Assembly: GCF_000381345.1 (NCBI RefSeq)
Contig: NZ_KB906400.1
Span: forward strand, 124,001-188,000
Direction: 5' to 3'
Length of the DNA: 64,000 bases
DNA from: Deinococcus apachensis DSM 19763
GTDB taxonomy: Bacteria > Deinococcota > Deinococci > Deinococcales > Deinococcaceae
Part shown: positions 54,077 through 62,162 of the stretch, one piece after another
Layout: each line of letters starts with the position of its first letter
How positions within the stretch are numbered: position 1 is the stretch's first letter
Notes under the pieces: generated by a model
Databases searched by the model: none
Told to the model about the DNA's origin: nothing
Seen by the model: only the letters and a program-made list of their open reading frames with translations
Made by a program: the position numbers and the translations under genes

Positions 54077-54174
54077 GTCACCCTGAGCGCGAGTGAAGGG
54101 TCCACACCTGACGCCCGGGGATGCTTCGCGGAATTTACCCCCAATGCAGCAAAAGGCTCAGCATGACAGGGTCC
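54077..54174 (+). repeat. Small noncoding repeat (copy B)
   Basis: Begins GTCACCCTGAGCGCGAGTGA, has GGGGATGCTTCGC in the middle and ends GGCTCAGCATGACAGGGTCC. Same block order as the minus-strand copy at 7314-7388. Its ends are partly complementary, so the RNA can fold. Confidence 0.7.
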
Positions 54175-54268
54175 TTTCGCCACATGCACTGAGCCCAGCC
54201 GTTCCCCAACCCCGGGGGGACGCCGGACGTCCGATGGGGGGACTCTCTCATACTTCGGGGTGGGTTTC

Positions 54269-54297
54269 TTCACATTTCGAGATTGGAAATGTAGATT
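54269..54297 (+). promoter_or_regulatory. Exopolysaccharide operon promoter with inverted-repeat operator
   Basis: TTCACA (54269-54274), 17 bp, TAGATT (54292-54297). Within the spacer, ACATTTC (54272-54278) and GAAATGT (54286-54292) form perfect 7-bp arms 7 bp apart. The stretch is AT-rich against its surroundings. A dimeric regulator bound here would block the promoter. Confidence 0.7.
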
Positions 54298-54311
54298 TTT
54301 CCTCAGGGTCG

Positions 54312-54377
54312 GGGGGCCCTCCCCGCAATCGTGGCCCCCAGTGGGCGGAGTGCGGAAGCTCTCCCGCCCTTTTCTTT
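54312..54377 (+). terminator. Structured leader with terminator-like hairpin (attenuator)
   Basis: Two stem-loops lie between the promoter and the first start codon. The first pairs GGGGGCC (54312-54318) with GGCCCCC (54333-54339). The second pairs GGGCGG (54343-54348) with CCGCCC (54364-54369) and is followed by TTTTCTTT (54370-54377), the form of an intrinsic terminator, 10 nt before ATG 54387. Early termination could control the whole operon. No known riboswitch class was recognised. Confidence 0.6.
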
Positions 54378-54386
54378 GTGAGTTCC

Positions 54387-55886
54387 ATGAGTGACTCCAT
54401 GACACATTCCCCCTCCAACTCCTTTTCCCTGACCCCGCCGCCCGGGGATCTGCGGGTGGCCCTGTACACCGAGGGCACCTACCCGCAGGCCCACGGCGGC
54501 GTGAGCGTGTGGGTCGATCAGCTCGTGCGCGGCCTGGGTGAACACCACTTCGCGGTGGAGGCGATCACGGGCACGACCTTCGCGCGGCCCGCCCTCGACC
54601 TGCCCGCCAACGTCATGGTGCGGCAGGTGCCGCTGTGGGACGCCCCGGTGCGCGGCCCGCGGCCCGGTTCGGCGCGGACGGCGGCGGTGCTGGAGACCTA
54701 CGCGGCGCTGCTGGACGCCCTTTGCCTGCTCGACCTGGACGGCTTCGGCGCGGCCCTGCGGGGCCTGAGCGACCTGGGCCAGGCGGGCAGCCTGACGGGG
54801 GTGCTGGAGGGGGAGCGGGCCGCCCGGCTGACGTTGGAGGTGTGGCAGGGGCACGCCCGGCGGCAGGCCGGGGACCGTGCGCCCGGCCGCGCCCGGCTGC
54901 CCCTCCCCTCGGTGTCCGACGCGCTGGACGTGCAGGTCTGGCTGGAACACAGCCTGCGCCCGCTGGCAACCGTGCCCGCCGGGGCGGACGTGGGCCACGC
55001 GGTCAGCAACGGCTTCGCGGCGCTGCTCGCCCTGCACGGGCGCTGGCAGCAGGGCACGCCCTTCCTGCTCACCGAACACGGGGTGTACCTGCGCGAGCGC
55101 TACCTGGAGTTCCGGCACACGGCGCTGAGTCCCGGGTTCAAGGCGCTGCTGCTGCGCTTTTACCGCCTGCTGTGCAGCCTGGCCTACCGGGAGGCGGCGC
55201 TGGTGCTTCCCGGCTCGCACTACAACCGCCGCTGGGAGGAGCGGCTGGGCGCGGACCCCGCGCGTATCCGCTGCGTGTACAACGGGATTGACCCCGGCGT
55301 GTTCCCCCCGGCGGGGACCGAGCCAGAGGGGCCGGTCGTGAGCTGGGTCGGACGGGTGGACCCCCTCAAGGACCTGGAGACGCTGATCCGGGCCTTCGCG
55401 CTGGTGCGGCGGCAGACCCCGGGGGCGCGGCTGCGGCTCTTCGGCGGCACGCCCGCCGGGAACGAGGGCTACGAGCGGCACTGCCGCGCGCTCACCGCCG
55501 ACCTGGACCTGGGGGGCCACGTCACCTTCGAGGGCCGGGTGCCCGACATCACCGAGGCGTACCGGGCGGGGCAGGTCGTGGCGCTTACGAGCGTAAGCGA
55601 GGGCTTTCCCTACACCGTCATTGAGGCGATGGCGATGGGCCGCCCCCCGGTCGCCACCCGGGTCGGCGGGGTGCCCGAGGCGGTCGGCGAGGCCGGGCTG
55701 ATCGTGCGCCCGCGCGACGCGATGGGGGTGGCGAGCGCCCTGACCCGCCTGCTGGGGGACGCGGAGTTGCGCGCCCGGCTGGGACAGGCCGCCCGGGACC
55801 GGGTGCTCGACCTCTTCACGCTGGACGGCTGCCTGGACGCCTACCGCCGCGCTTACCCCGCCGCTTTGGCCGGGGGCCAGGGATGA
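54387..55886 (+). CDS. pelF: PelF-like family 4 glycosyltransferase
   Basis: A 499-aa cytoplasmic GT-B enzyme. PelF polymerises the amino-sugar Pel polysaccharide from UDP-sugars (P. aeruginosa PelF is about 507 aa). The N-terminal Rossmann domain starts VALYTEGTYPQAHGGVSVW; FLLTEHGVYLRERYLEF is the PelF-type acceptor loop. The C-terminal half has WVGRVDPLKDLETLIRAF and the EX7E motif (Glu405, Glu413 in SEGFPYTVIEAM), then GGVPEAVG. ATG 54387 has no clear Shine-Dalgarno; ATG 54399 is possible. First gene of the exopolysaccharide operon, overlapping the membrane-protein gene by 4 bp. Confidence 0.85.
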   Translation: MSDSMTHSPSNSFSLTPPPGDLRVALYTEGTYPQAHGGVSVWVDQLVRGLGEHHFAVEAITGTTFARPALDLPANVMVRQVPLWDAPVRGPRPGSARTAAVLETYAALLDALCLLDLDGFGAALRGLSDLGQAGSLTGVLEGERAARLTLEVWQGHARRQAGDRAPGRARLPLPSVSDALDVQVWLEHSLRPLATVPAGADVGHAVSNGFAALLALHGRWQQGTPFLLTEHGVYLRERYLEFRHTALSPGFKALLLRFYRLLCSLAYREAALVLPGSHYNRRWEERLGADPARIRCVYNGIDPGVFPPAGTEPEGPVVSWVGRVDPLKDLETLIRAFALVRRQTPGARLRLFGGTPAGNEGYERHCRALTADLDLGGHVTFEGRVPDITEAYRAGQVVALTSVSEGFPYTVIEAMAMGRPPVATRVGGVPEAVGEAGLIVRPRDAMGVASALTRLLGDAELRARLGQAARDRVLDLFTLDGCLDAYRRAYPAALAGGQG

Positions 55887-57187
55887 CCGGCTCCGTCCCG
55901 CCCATGCCCGGGCTGCCCGGCCGGTTGCGCGAGGTGGACCTGCGCCTGGCGCCCGAACGCGCCGGGGCCGTCGACGCCCTGGAGATCGCGGCGTACCTGG
56001 AGGCGGACGGCCTGAGCGACGAGCAACTGCGCGACCGCTACGGGGCGCAGGGGCTCTTTCAGGCGGCCGAGCTGCTGTACGCCCAGCGCGGCTCGGGGCA
56101 GGCCCTGAACCGCCGGGTGCGGCGGCCCGCGCCCGCCTTCCCGTGGCGAACCCTGCTGCGCGGCCCGCTGTACCTGCTGCCGGGCGTCACGGGCCTGCTG
56201 GTGACGGGGACGCTCGGGCCGGGCGCGACGGCGGCCTTCGTGTTCGCGGCGGCCTTCGGGTGGGGCCACGTCATGCTCCTCGCCGCGCTGCGCTACGCCG
56301 AGCCGCTGGGGGTGCCGGGCCGGGCGCTGCGGGCCGCGCTGGTGGGGGGAACGCTCGTGGGCGTGCTGGGGGGCGCGCTCACGGCGGCGGGACTGGCGGG
56401 GCCGGGGCAGCTCGCCCTGGGCGCCCTCGTCGGCGGAGTGGTCGCGCTAGCGAGCGGGGCGGCGGGGGTGCTGCTCGCCTTTGGAAGGATGGGGGTTTTC
56501 ACCGTGGCCTTTGCCGCGCCGCTGCTCGCCGCGGGGGTGGCCCTGACCCAGCCGTCCCTCCCGGCGGCCCTGGCGGCGCTCGGCCTGCTGGCGGCAATGC
56601 CGACCTACGCGGCCTGGAGCGTGACCCGGGTGCCCGGCACGCTTCCCATCTCCTGGACCACCTTCGCGCCGGGGTTGCGGCTGGCGGCGTACGGCTGGGC
56701 GCTCGCCACCGCCTTCGTGGCGCTGGGCACGCGGCTGGGCGCGGGGGCGCTGCTTCCCCTCGTGCTGAGCGCCGGTGGGCTGGAAGCGGGTGTGTGGCAC
56801 GCCCAGGAACGCCTGCAACACGCGGCCCGCGAGGCACGCGACCTGGGAGCGCTGCGGGGGCGGGGGCGGCTCACCGTGATGCTCGTCGCCGCCGGGTACG
56901 CGCTGGTCCTCGCGCTGGGGGTGCGGCTCCTGGGCGACCCGGCGCTGGGGGGGCCTGGCCTGTCCCCGGACCTCCCCACCGTGATCCCGGCCTCCGGCGC
57001 GGCGCTGCTGCTGAGCGCCTGGCTCGCCAACCACGGCCGCGCGCCCCTGCTCCTGGCCCTCTGGACGGGCGCCGCGCTGCTCCTGACCTGCACCTCCCTG
57101 TCCCCCACGCTGCTGCTGCCCCTGCTCGCCCTCTCGCTGCTGGTGCCGACGCTGTCCGCCCTGCAAGACCCCCGGAGTTACCGATGA
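55883..57187 (+). CDS. Polytopic membrane protein, candidate polymer exporter
   Basis: A 434-aa protein not recognised. A soluble N-terminal part of about 90 residues (EVDLRLAPERAGAVDALEIA, LSDEQLRDRYG) is followed by about 11-12 hydrophobic helices. The position right after pelF is where PelG, a 12-helix flippase-like partner, lies in pel operons, and size and helix number match PelG (about 456 aa), but the sequence shows no PelG signature and PelG has no such soluble start. It is coupled by ATGA on both sides. A role in moving the polymer through the inner membrane is inferred from place and topology only. Confidence 0.75.
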   Translation: MTGSVPPMPGLPGRLREVDLRLAPERAGAVDALEIAAYLEADGLSDEQLRDRYGAQGLFQAAELLYAQRGSGQALNRRVRRPAPAFPWRTLLRGPLYLLPGVTGLLVTGTLGPGATAAFVFAAAFGWGHVMLLAALRYAEPLGVPGRALRAALVGGTLVGVLGGALTAAGLAGPGQLALGALVGGVVALASGAAGVLLAFGRMGVFTVAFAAPLLAAGVALTQPSLPAALAALGLLAAMPTYAAWSVTRVPGTLPISWTTFAPGLRLAAYGWALATAFVALGTRLGAGALLPLVLSAGGLEAGVWHAQERLQHAAREARDLGALRGRGRLTVMLVAAGYALVLALGVRLLGDPALGGPGLSPDLPTVIPASGAALLLSAWLANHGRAPLLLALWTGAALLLTCTSLSPTLLLPLLALSLLVPTLSALQDPRSYR

Positions 57188-58224
57188 CGCACACTGCCGC
57201 CTCCCTCCCCACCTCCTCCCACTCCTCCTCCGGGCGCCCGCTCGTCGCCGTGACCGGCGCGGACGGCTTTATCGGGTCGCACCTGACCGAGGAACTCGTC
57301 CGGGCGGGCTACCGCGTCCGCGCGATGGCGATCTACAACTCGCAGGGGTCGTACGGCTGGCTCGACACGCTGGCGCCCGAGGTTCTGGAGCACGTCGACG
57401 TGCAGCTCGGTGACGTGCGCGACGCGGGGAGCGTGCGGGCGCTGATGCTGGGAGCGCACACGGTGTACCACCTCGCCGCGCTGATTGCCATTCCGTACTC
57501 GTACGTGGCGCCGCGCTCGTACGTGGAGACGAACGTCACCGGCACCCTGAACGTGCTGGAGGCGGCGCGCGACCTCGGCACCGGGCGGGTCGTCCACACG
57601 AGCACGAGCGAGGTGTACGGCACCGCCCGCACCGTGCCCATCCACGAGTCGCACCCCCTCCAGGGGCAGTCGCCGTACTCGGCCACCAAGATCGGGGCGG
57701 ACAAGCTCGCCGAGAGCTACCACCTCAGCTTCGGGCTGCCCGTCGTGACCCTGCGCCCCTTCAACACCTACGGCCCCCGGCAGTCCGCCCGCGCCGTCAT
57801 TCCCACCGTGATCAGCCAGATCGCGGCGGGCCGCACCGAGATCCGCCTGGGCGACCTGCGCCCCACCCGCGACTTCAACTTCGTGGCCGACACCGCCCGC
57901 GCCTTCCGCGCGGTGGGCGAGGCCGGGGACGAGGTGCTGGGCCGGGTGCTCAACGCCGGGTCGGGCCGCGAGATCAGCGTGGGGGACACGGTGCGGCTGA
58001 TCGCGCAGGTCATGGGCCGCGAGGTGGAGGTCGTGCAGGAGGACATCCGCCTGCGCCCGGAGGGGAGTGAAGTCATGCGCCTGCTCGCCGACGCCTCGGC
58101 CCTGCGCGAGCTGACCGGGTGGGCGCCCCAGGTCTCCCTGGAGGAGGGCCTGCGCCGCACCGCCGAGTGGTTCACGAACCCCGCCCACCTCGCCCGCTAC
58201 CGGGTGGGCGAGTACACCGTCTGA
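57184..58224 (+). CDS. LegB-like NDP-sugar 4,6-dehydratase (extended SDR)
   Basis: A 346-aa extended SDR. VTGADGFIGSHLTEELVRAG is the NAD-binding start; YNSQGSYGWLDTL, FHLAALIAIPYSY-like YHLAALIAIPYSY, STSEVYGTA and the catalytic YSATK (Tyr-x3-Lys) in SPYSATKIGADKLAESY closely follow LegB, which makes a 4-keto-6-deoxy nucleotide-linked GlcNAc. The C-terminal RPFNTYGPRQSARAVIPT is also LegB-like. No other legionaminate genes are near, so here it probably supplies a sugar for the polymer. An epimerase role on UDP-GlcNAc/GalNAc is the main alternative. Confidence 0.8.
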   Translation: MTHTAASLPTSSHSSSGRPLVAVTGADGFIGSHLTEELVRAGYRVRAMAIYNSQGSYGWLDTLAPEVLEHVDVQLGDVRDAGSVRALMLGAHTVYHLAALIAIPYSYVAPRSYVETNVTGTLNVLEAARDLGTGRVVHTSTSEVYGTARTVPIHESHPLQGQSPYSATKIGADKLAESYHLSFGLPVVTLRPFNTYGPRQSARAVIPTVISQIAAGRTEIRLGDLRPTRDFNFVADTARAFRAVGEAGDEVLGRVLNAGSGREISVGDTVRLIAQVMGREVEVVQEDIRLRPEGSEVMRLLADASALRELTGWAPQVSLEEGLRRTAEWFTNPAHLARYRVGEYTV

Positions 58225-58283
58225 GCTGGAATCCGCCTGAATGTCCACTCCCGGCCCGCCGGGAAAGCGAAAGGAGCGAAACC

Positions 58284-59030
58284 ATGCACGCAGTGATTCT
58301 CGCCGGAGGTAAAGGGACCCGCCTGCGCCCGTACACCACCTGCGTTCCCAAGCCCCTGGTGCCCATCGGGGACACCTACTCGATCCTGGAGATCGTGCTG
58401 ATGCAGCTGCGGCGCTCGGGCTTCACGGGCGTCACCCTGGCGATCGGGCACATGGGGCACCTGATCCGCGCCTTCGTGGGCGACGGCAGCCGCTACGGCC
58501 TGACCGTGAACTACACCGACGAGGAGACGCCGCTGGGGACCATTGGACCGGTCCTGAACGTGCTCGACACCCTGCCGGGGCACTTCCTGATCATGAACGG
58601 GGACGTGCTGACCGACCTCGACTACGGGGCCTTCCTGCGCCGCCACACCCGCAGCGGGCGGCCCGTGACCGTCGCCACCTACCGCCGCGAGATTCGCAGC
58701 GAGTTCGGGGTGCTCGACGTGGACGGGGAAGGCGGTGAGGGCAGCATCGTGGCCTTCCGGGAAAAACCTACCGTGCAGTTCCAGGTCAGCATGGGCGTGT
58801 ACGCGATGACCCGCGAGACGCTGCGGCGCTATGCGCCCGGGCAGGTCCTCGGCTTCGACACCCTGATGCTCGACCTGCTCGCCGCCGGGGAACACCCGGG
58901 CAGCGACCTCTTCGGCGGCTACTGGCTCGACATCGGGCGCCCCGAGGACTACGACACCGCAAACGCCCAGTGGCTGAGCATGGCGCCCGTGCTGCTGCCC
59001 GACCTCGTGCAGGGCAGCGCGGCGGACTGA
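58284..59030 (+). CDS. Sugar-1-phosphate nucleotidyltransferase
   Basis: A 248-aa NTP-transferase with a Rossmann-like fold that would activate a sugar-1-phosphate to an NDP-sugar. The N-terminal HAVILAGGKGTRLRPYTTC is the nucleotide-binding signature, PKPLVPIGD follows, and the metal-binding MNGDVLTDLDYG lies near residue 105; REKP and YWLDIGRPEDYDTAN complete it. No C-terminal beta-helix, so it is a short form like the GDP-mannose or dTDP-glucose types. AAAGGAG precedes ATG 58284. The base and sugar cannot be fixed, but pairing with LegB-like suggests an amino-sugar. Confidence 0.85.
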   Translation: MHAVILAGGKGTRLRPYTTCVPKPLVPIGDTYSILEIVLMQLRRSGFTGVTLAIGHMGHLIRAFVGDGSRYGLTVNYTDEETPLGTIGPVLNVLDTLPGHFLIMNGDVLTDLDYGAFLRRHTRSGRPVTVATYRREIRSEFGVLDVDGEGGEGSIVAFREKPTVQFQVSMGVYAMTRETLRRYAPGQVLGFDTLMLDLLAAGEHPGSDLFGGYWLDIGRPEDYDTANAQWLSMAPVLLPDLVQGSAAD

Positions 59031-59037
59031 GGCCCGG

Positions 59038-59946
59038 ATGACGCCCGCTTCCCCCCCCACCGCCTTGCTGCTCGGCGCAAACGGCTTTCTCGGCGGGCAC
59101 CTTCACCGCGCACTGGGGGAGGCCGGGCTGGACGTGCGCCTGCCCCCCGCCCACACCGACCTGACGGCGCTGCCGGAGGCCGAATGGGACGCCCTGCTCG
59201 AAGGCGCGGCTGTGATCGTGAACGCGGCGGGGCGCACGGAGGGAGACCTTCCGACGCTGACGCGGGCGAACGTGCTCCTCCCCGCCCGGGTGCTGGACGG
59301 CGCGGCGCGCACGGGTGCCCGGGTGATTCACCTCGCCTCCGCCGCCGAGTACGGTCCAGTCCCCGAGGGGCACGCCTCGCGCGAGGACGACCCCACCCGC
59401 CCCGTCTCGCCCTACGGCGCGACGAAGCTTGCCGGGACGCTGCTGCTGGACGAGGCCGCCCGCGCGGGCCGGGTGGACGCGGTGGCCCTGCGCCTGACCA
59501 ACCCGGTCGGGGCCGGCATGAACGCGGGCACGCTGCCGGGCCGCGCCGCGCGGGAGTTGCGGGCGGCAGATGGACAAACCCCCCTTCGCTTCGGCCCCCT
59601 GGGTGCCAGACGCGACTTCGTGAGCGTCCGCGACGTGACCCGCGCCGTCCTCCACGTCCTGCCCGGCCAGCCCGGCGCCGAACTGCGCGGCGTGGTGAAC
59701 GTCGGCAGCGGCGAGGCCCGGCCCGTGCGCGACCTCGTGACCGTCCTCGCCCGGTTGTGCGGCTTCAGGGGCGGGTGGCACGAGGACGTCCCCGGCAGCC
59801 CCCGCAGCGGCGACGTGCCCTACCAGCGGGCCGACCTCACGCGCCTGCAAGCCTCCGGATTCACGCCCCTCCACACCCTCGAAGACGCCCTGGCCGAGCT
59901 GCTCGCGGCCCTGCCTGCCTCCCCGACCCTGCAAGGAGCCCCATGA
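59038..59946 (+). CDS. NAD-dependent epimerase/reductase (extended SDR)
   Basis: A 302-aa SDR. LLLGANGFLGGHLHRALG is the cofactor site, LASAAEYGPV holds the catalytic Ser and SPYGATKLAG the YxxxK. GARRDFVSVRDVTRAVLHVL fits NDP-sugar epimerases/4-reductases. It could reduce the 4-keto product of the LegB-like enzyme or epimerise an amino-sugar nucleotide. It starts 8 bp after the nucleotidyltransferase stop and overlaps the lipoprotein gene by 4 bp. Confidence 0.83.
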   Translation: MTPASPPTALLLGANGFLGGHLHRALGEAGLDVRLPPAHTDLTALPEAEWDALLEGAAVIVNAAGRTEGDLPTLTRANVLLPARVLDGAARTGARVIHLASAAEYGPVPEGHASREDDPTRPVSPYGATKLAGTLLLDEAARAGRVDAVALRLTNPVGAGMNAGTLPGRAARELRAADGQTPLRFGPLGARRDFVSVRDVTRAVLHVLPGQPGAELRGVVNVGSGEARPVRDLVTVLARLCGFRGGWHEDVPGSPRSGDVPYQRADLTRLQASGFTPLHTLEDALAELLAALPASPTLQGAP

Positions 59947-62150
59947 AAACCCTCTCCCCCCTCCTGCCCCTGACGCTTCTCCTCGCCCTGACTGCCTGTG
60001 GAGGCGGCCCCACGACGCCGAGCCCTGATCCGAGCGGCGAGGTCGTGGGCGAGAATGGCGTCAAGCTCAGCGAGATCGCCCGCTACGGCGAGCCGCTCCA
60101 TGCGGGCCACCACCACCCCGTGACCCCCGCCGGGGCCGTCCCCGGTGCCCCTCCCGGCGTCGTGGGTCCGCAGGGCCTGGGAAGGGCCGGACGCCCCGAC
60201 CTGAGCGCCGCCCGGCTCGGTCCCGCCACGGTTCCCCATTCGGGGGCCCTGCGGTCCCAGGCTCTGCCTGCGAACGCGCAGACGAACAAGGTCGCGCTGA
60301 AGATCCTGGTGCTACACGCGGGTGCGGGGGACTTCGGCCTCGGCTCGGCCCGGGCACTGCTGCGCCAGCATGGCATCCCCTTCGACACCCTCGACGCGAC
60401 CACCCAGGCACTGACCCCCGACCGGCTGGTCGGCCCCGACGGGGTGGGCCGCTACTCGGGCGTCATCCTGGCGAGCAATGCCCTGACGGCCGAGAGTTCG
60501 CCCGGCGTGTACACGAGCGCGCTGGATGATGCCGAATGGGCCACCCTGTTCGGATACGAGGCGGCGTTCAAGGTGCGCCAGCTCGCCCTCTTCGGTTACC
60601 CCGGCGTGACCCCCGAGGACTACGGCCTGCGCGCGGTGCCGGGCACCGAGACGGCGAACACCGACGCCAGCCTTACCGCCAGCGGGCGCGGGGTGTTCAG
60701 CGACCTGACGAACCAGGCGGTGCCCGTGCGGCTGGCCTACACCTACCCCAGCCGCCTGGAGAGCGTGCCCGGCGTGAGCACCCAGCCCCTGCTGCAAGAT
60801 GGGGCCGGAAACGTCTTGGCGGTCACGAGCACCGCCGCCGACGGGCGCGAGCGGCTGCTGCTGACCGTGGCCGAGAACGAGTACATGAACCACACCCAGC
60901 TTCTCGGGCCGGGGCTGATCGGGTGGCTCACGCGCGGCGTCTTCCTGGGCGAGTACCGGCGCTTCCTGGGGGTGGACATCGACGACTGGTTCGCCGCCGA
61001 CGACCGCTACGACGCCGTCACGCGCACCCTCGCCACCGACAGCTACCGCCTGGGGGTCTCCGACGCCCTGGCGACCAAGACCCAGCAGGAGACGGTGCGG
61101 CGCGACTTCCCGGTCGCTGCGAACTTCCGCTACGCGATCATGTACAACGGCCTGGGCGCCGACGTGCTCGCGCCGCGCACCTGCACGCCCGGGAGCAATG
61201 TCAAGGACCCCCTCAGCGCGGTCAGCAAGTGCCTGCGTGCCGATTTCGACTGGGTCAACCACACCCGCGACCACCCGCTGATGGACGTCATGAACCGGCA
61301 GGACAGCTTCGACCAGATCTTCCAGAACACCCTGATCGGCCTCTTCATGGGCCTGAAGCTCAGCGAGAAGAGCCTGGTGACGGGCGAGATGAGCGGGCTG
61401 GGCTACAAGGAGCCCGCCGACGGCCAGCCCAAGCAGGACTACGGCCTGGGGGCGAGCAACCCGGCGATGCTCCAGGCGGCGCAGGCCAGCGGCGTGCGCT
61501 ACCTCGCCTCCAACCGCAGCGTGGCGAGCCAGTGGAACGCGAACTGCCCGAGCTGCGGCATCTTCCACCCCATGAACTCCAGCATCCTGCTCGTGCCGCG
61601 CTGGCCGGTCAACGTCTACTACTACGCGACCACCCCCGACGAGGCCGTCACGAGCTACAACGCGGTGTACGGCCCCGGCGGCACCGCCCCCTACTGGCCG
61701 AGCAACCTCACCTATGGCCAGTTCCTGGACCGGGAGAGCGACCTGGGCTTCCAGCACGTGCTCTCGGGCGCCGCGTGGCCCCACTACATGCACCAGACGA
61801 ACCTGAACCAGTACGCCCCGGGCCGCAGCCTGGCGACCGACTGGGTGCGGGCCGTGCTGACGAAGTACGCCGCCGCGAGCACCCTGCCCCTGAACACGCT
61901 GCGCTGGAACGACCTGGGCGCCTACGTGGAAGCCCGCACCCGCTACGAGGGCGCCAAGGACAGCCTTACGGCCGTGTGGGACCGCTCGACGAATACCGTG
62001 CGGGTCAGCGGCCCCTCGGGCACCCCCCGCATCTTCATGACGGGCACGGCGGGTCCCTCGGGCGCGAGTGTCGAGACCTACGGCGGGCGCTCCATCGCCC
62101 TCTTCCCCGTCGGCACGGGCGGCACCACCGTCACCGTCACCCCGCGCTGA
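59943..62150 (+). CDS. Agd3-like (CE18) polysaccharide deacetylase lipoprotein
   Basis: A 735-aa exported protein. The signal has a lipobox (LLALTAC, Cys19), so it is membrane-anchored outside the cytoplasm. After a Pro/Gly-rich linker, residues about 115-330 form a beta-rich domain like the CBM87 of Aspergillus Agd3. The deacetylase-like domain starts at GVDIDDWFAADDRYD (Asp345, Asp347, Asp348) and has NHTRDHPLMD (His440, His444), matching an Asp-His-His metal site of the CE4/CE18 type. Agd3 deacetylates GalNAc in fungal galactosaminogalactan. A similar step here would make the polymer cationic. Family call is by eye. Confidence 0.72.
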   Translation: MKTLSPLLPLTLLLALTACGGGPTTPSPDPSGEVVGENGVKLSEIARYGEPLHAGHHHPVTPAGAVPGAPPGVVGPQGLGRAGRPDLSAARLGPATVPHSGALRSQALPANAQTNKVALKILVLHAGAGDFGLGSARALLRQHGIPFDTLDATTQALTPDRLVGPDGVGRYSGVILASNALTAESSPGVYTSALDDAEWATLFGYEAAFKVRQLALFGYPGVTPEDYGLRAVPGTETANTDASLTASGRGVFSDLTNQAVPVRLAYTYPSRLESVPGVSTQPLLQDGAGNVLAVTSTAADGRERLLLTVAENEYMNHTQLLGPGLIGWLTRGVFLGEYRRFLGVDIDDWFAADDRYDAVTRTLATDSYRLGVSDALATKTQQETVRRDFPVAANFRYAIMYNGLGADVLAPRTCTPGSNVKDPLSAVSKCLRADFDWVNHTRDHPLMDVMNRQDSFDQIFQNTLIGLFMGLKLSEKSLVTGEMSGLGYKEPADGQPKQDYGLGASNPAMLQAAQASGVRYLASNRSVASQWNANCPSCGIFHPMNSSILLVPRWPVNVYYYATTPDEAVTSYNAVYGPGGTAPYWPSNLTYGQFLDRESDLGFQHVLSGAAWPHYMHQTNLNQYAPGRSLATDWVRAVLTKYAAASTLPLNTLRWNDLGAYVEARTRYEGAKDSLTAVWDRSTNTVRVSGPSGTPRIFMTGTAGPSGASVETYGGRSIALFPVGTGGTTVTVTPR

Positions 62151-62162
62151 TCCGGGCTTGCG

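Noticed and set aside
59184..59942. N-terminal extension of the Agd3-like frame to 988 aa
   Set aside because: The extra 253 codons overlap the SDR gene in another frame and would hide the signal peptide that begins at 59943.
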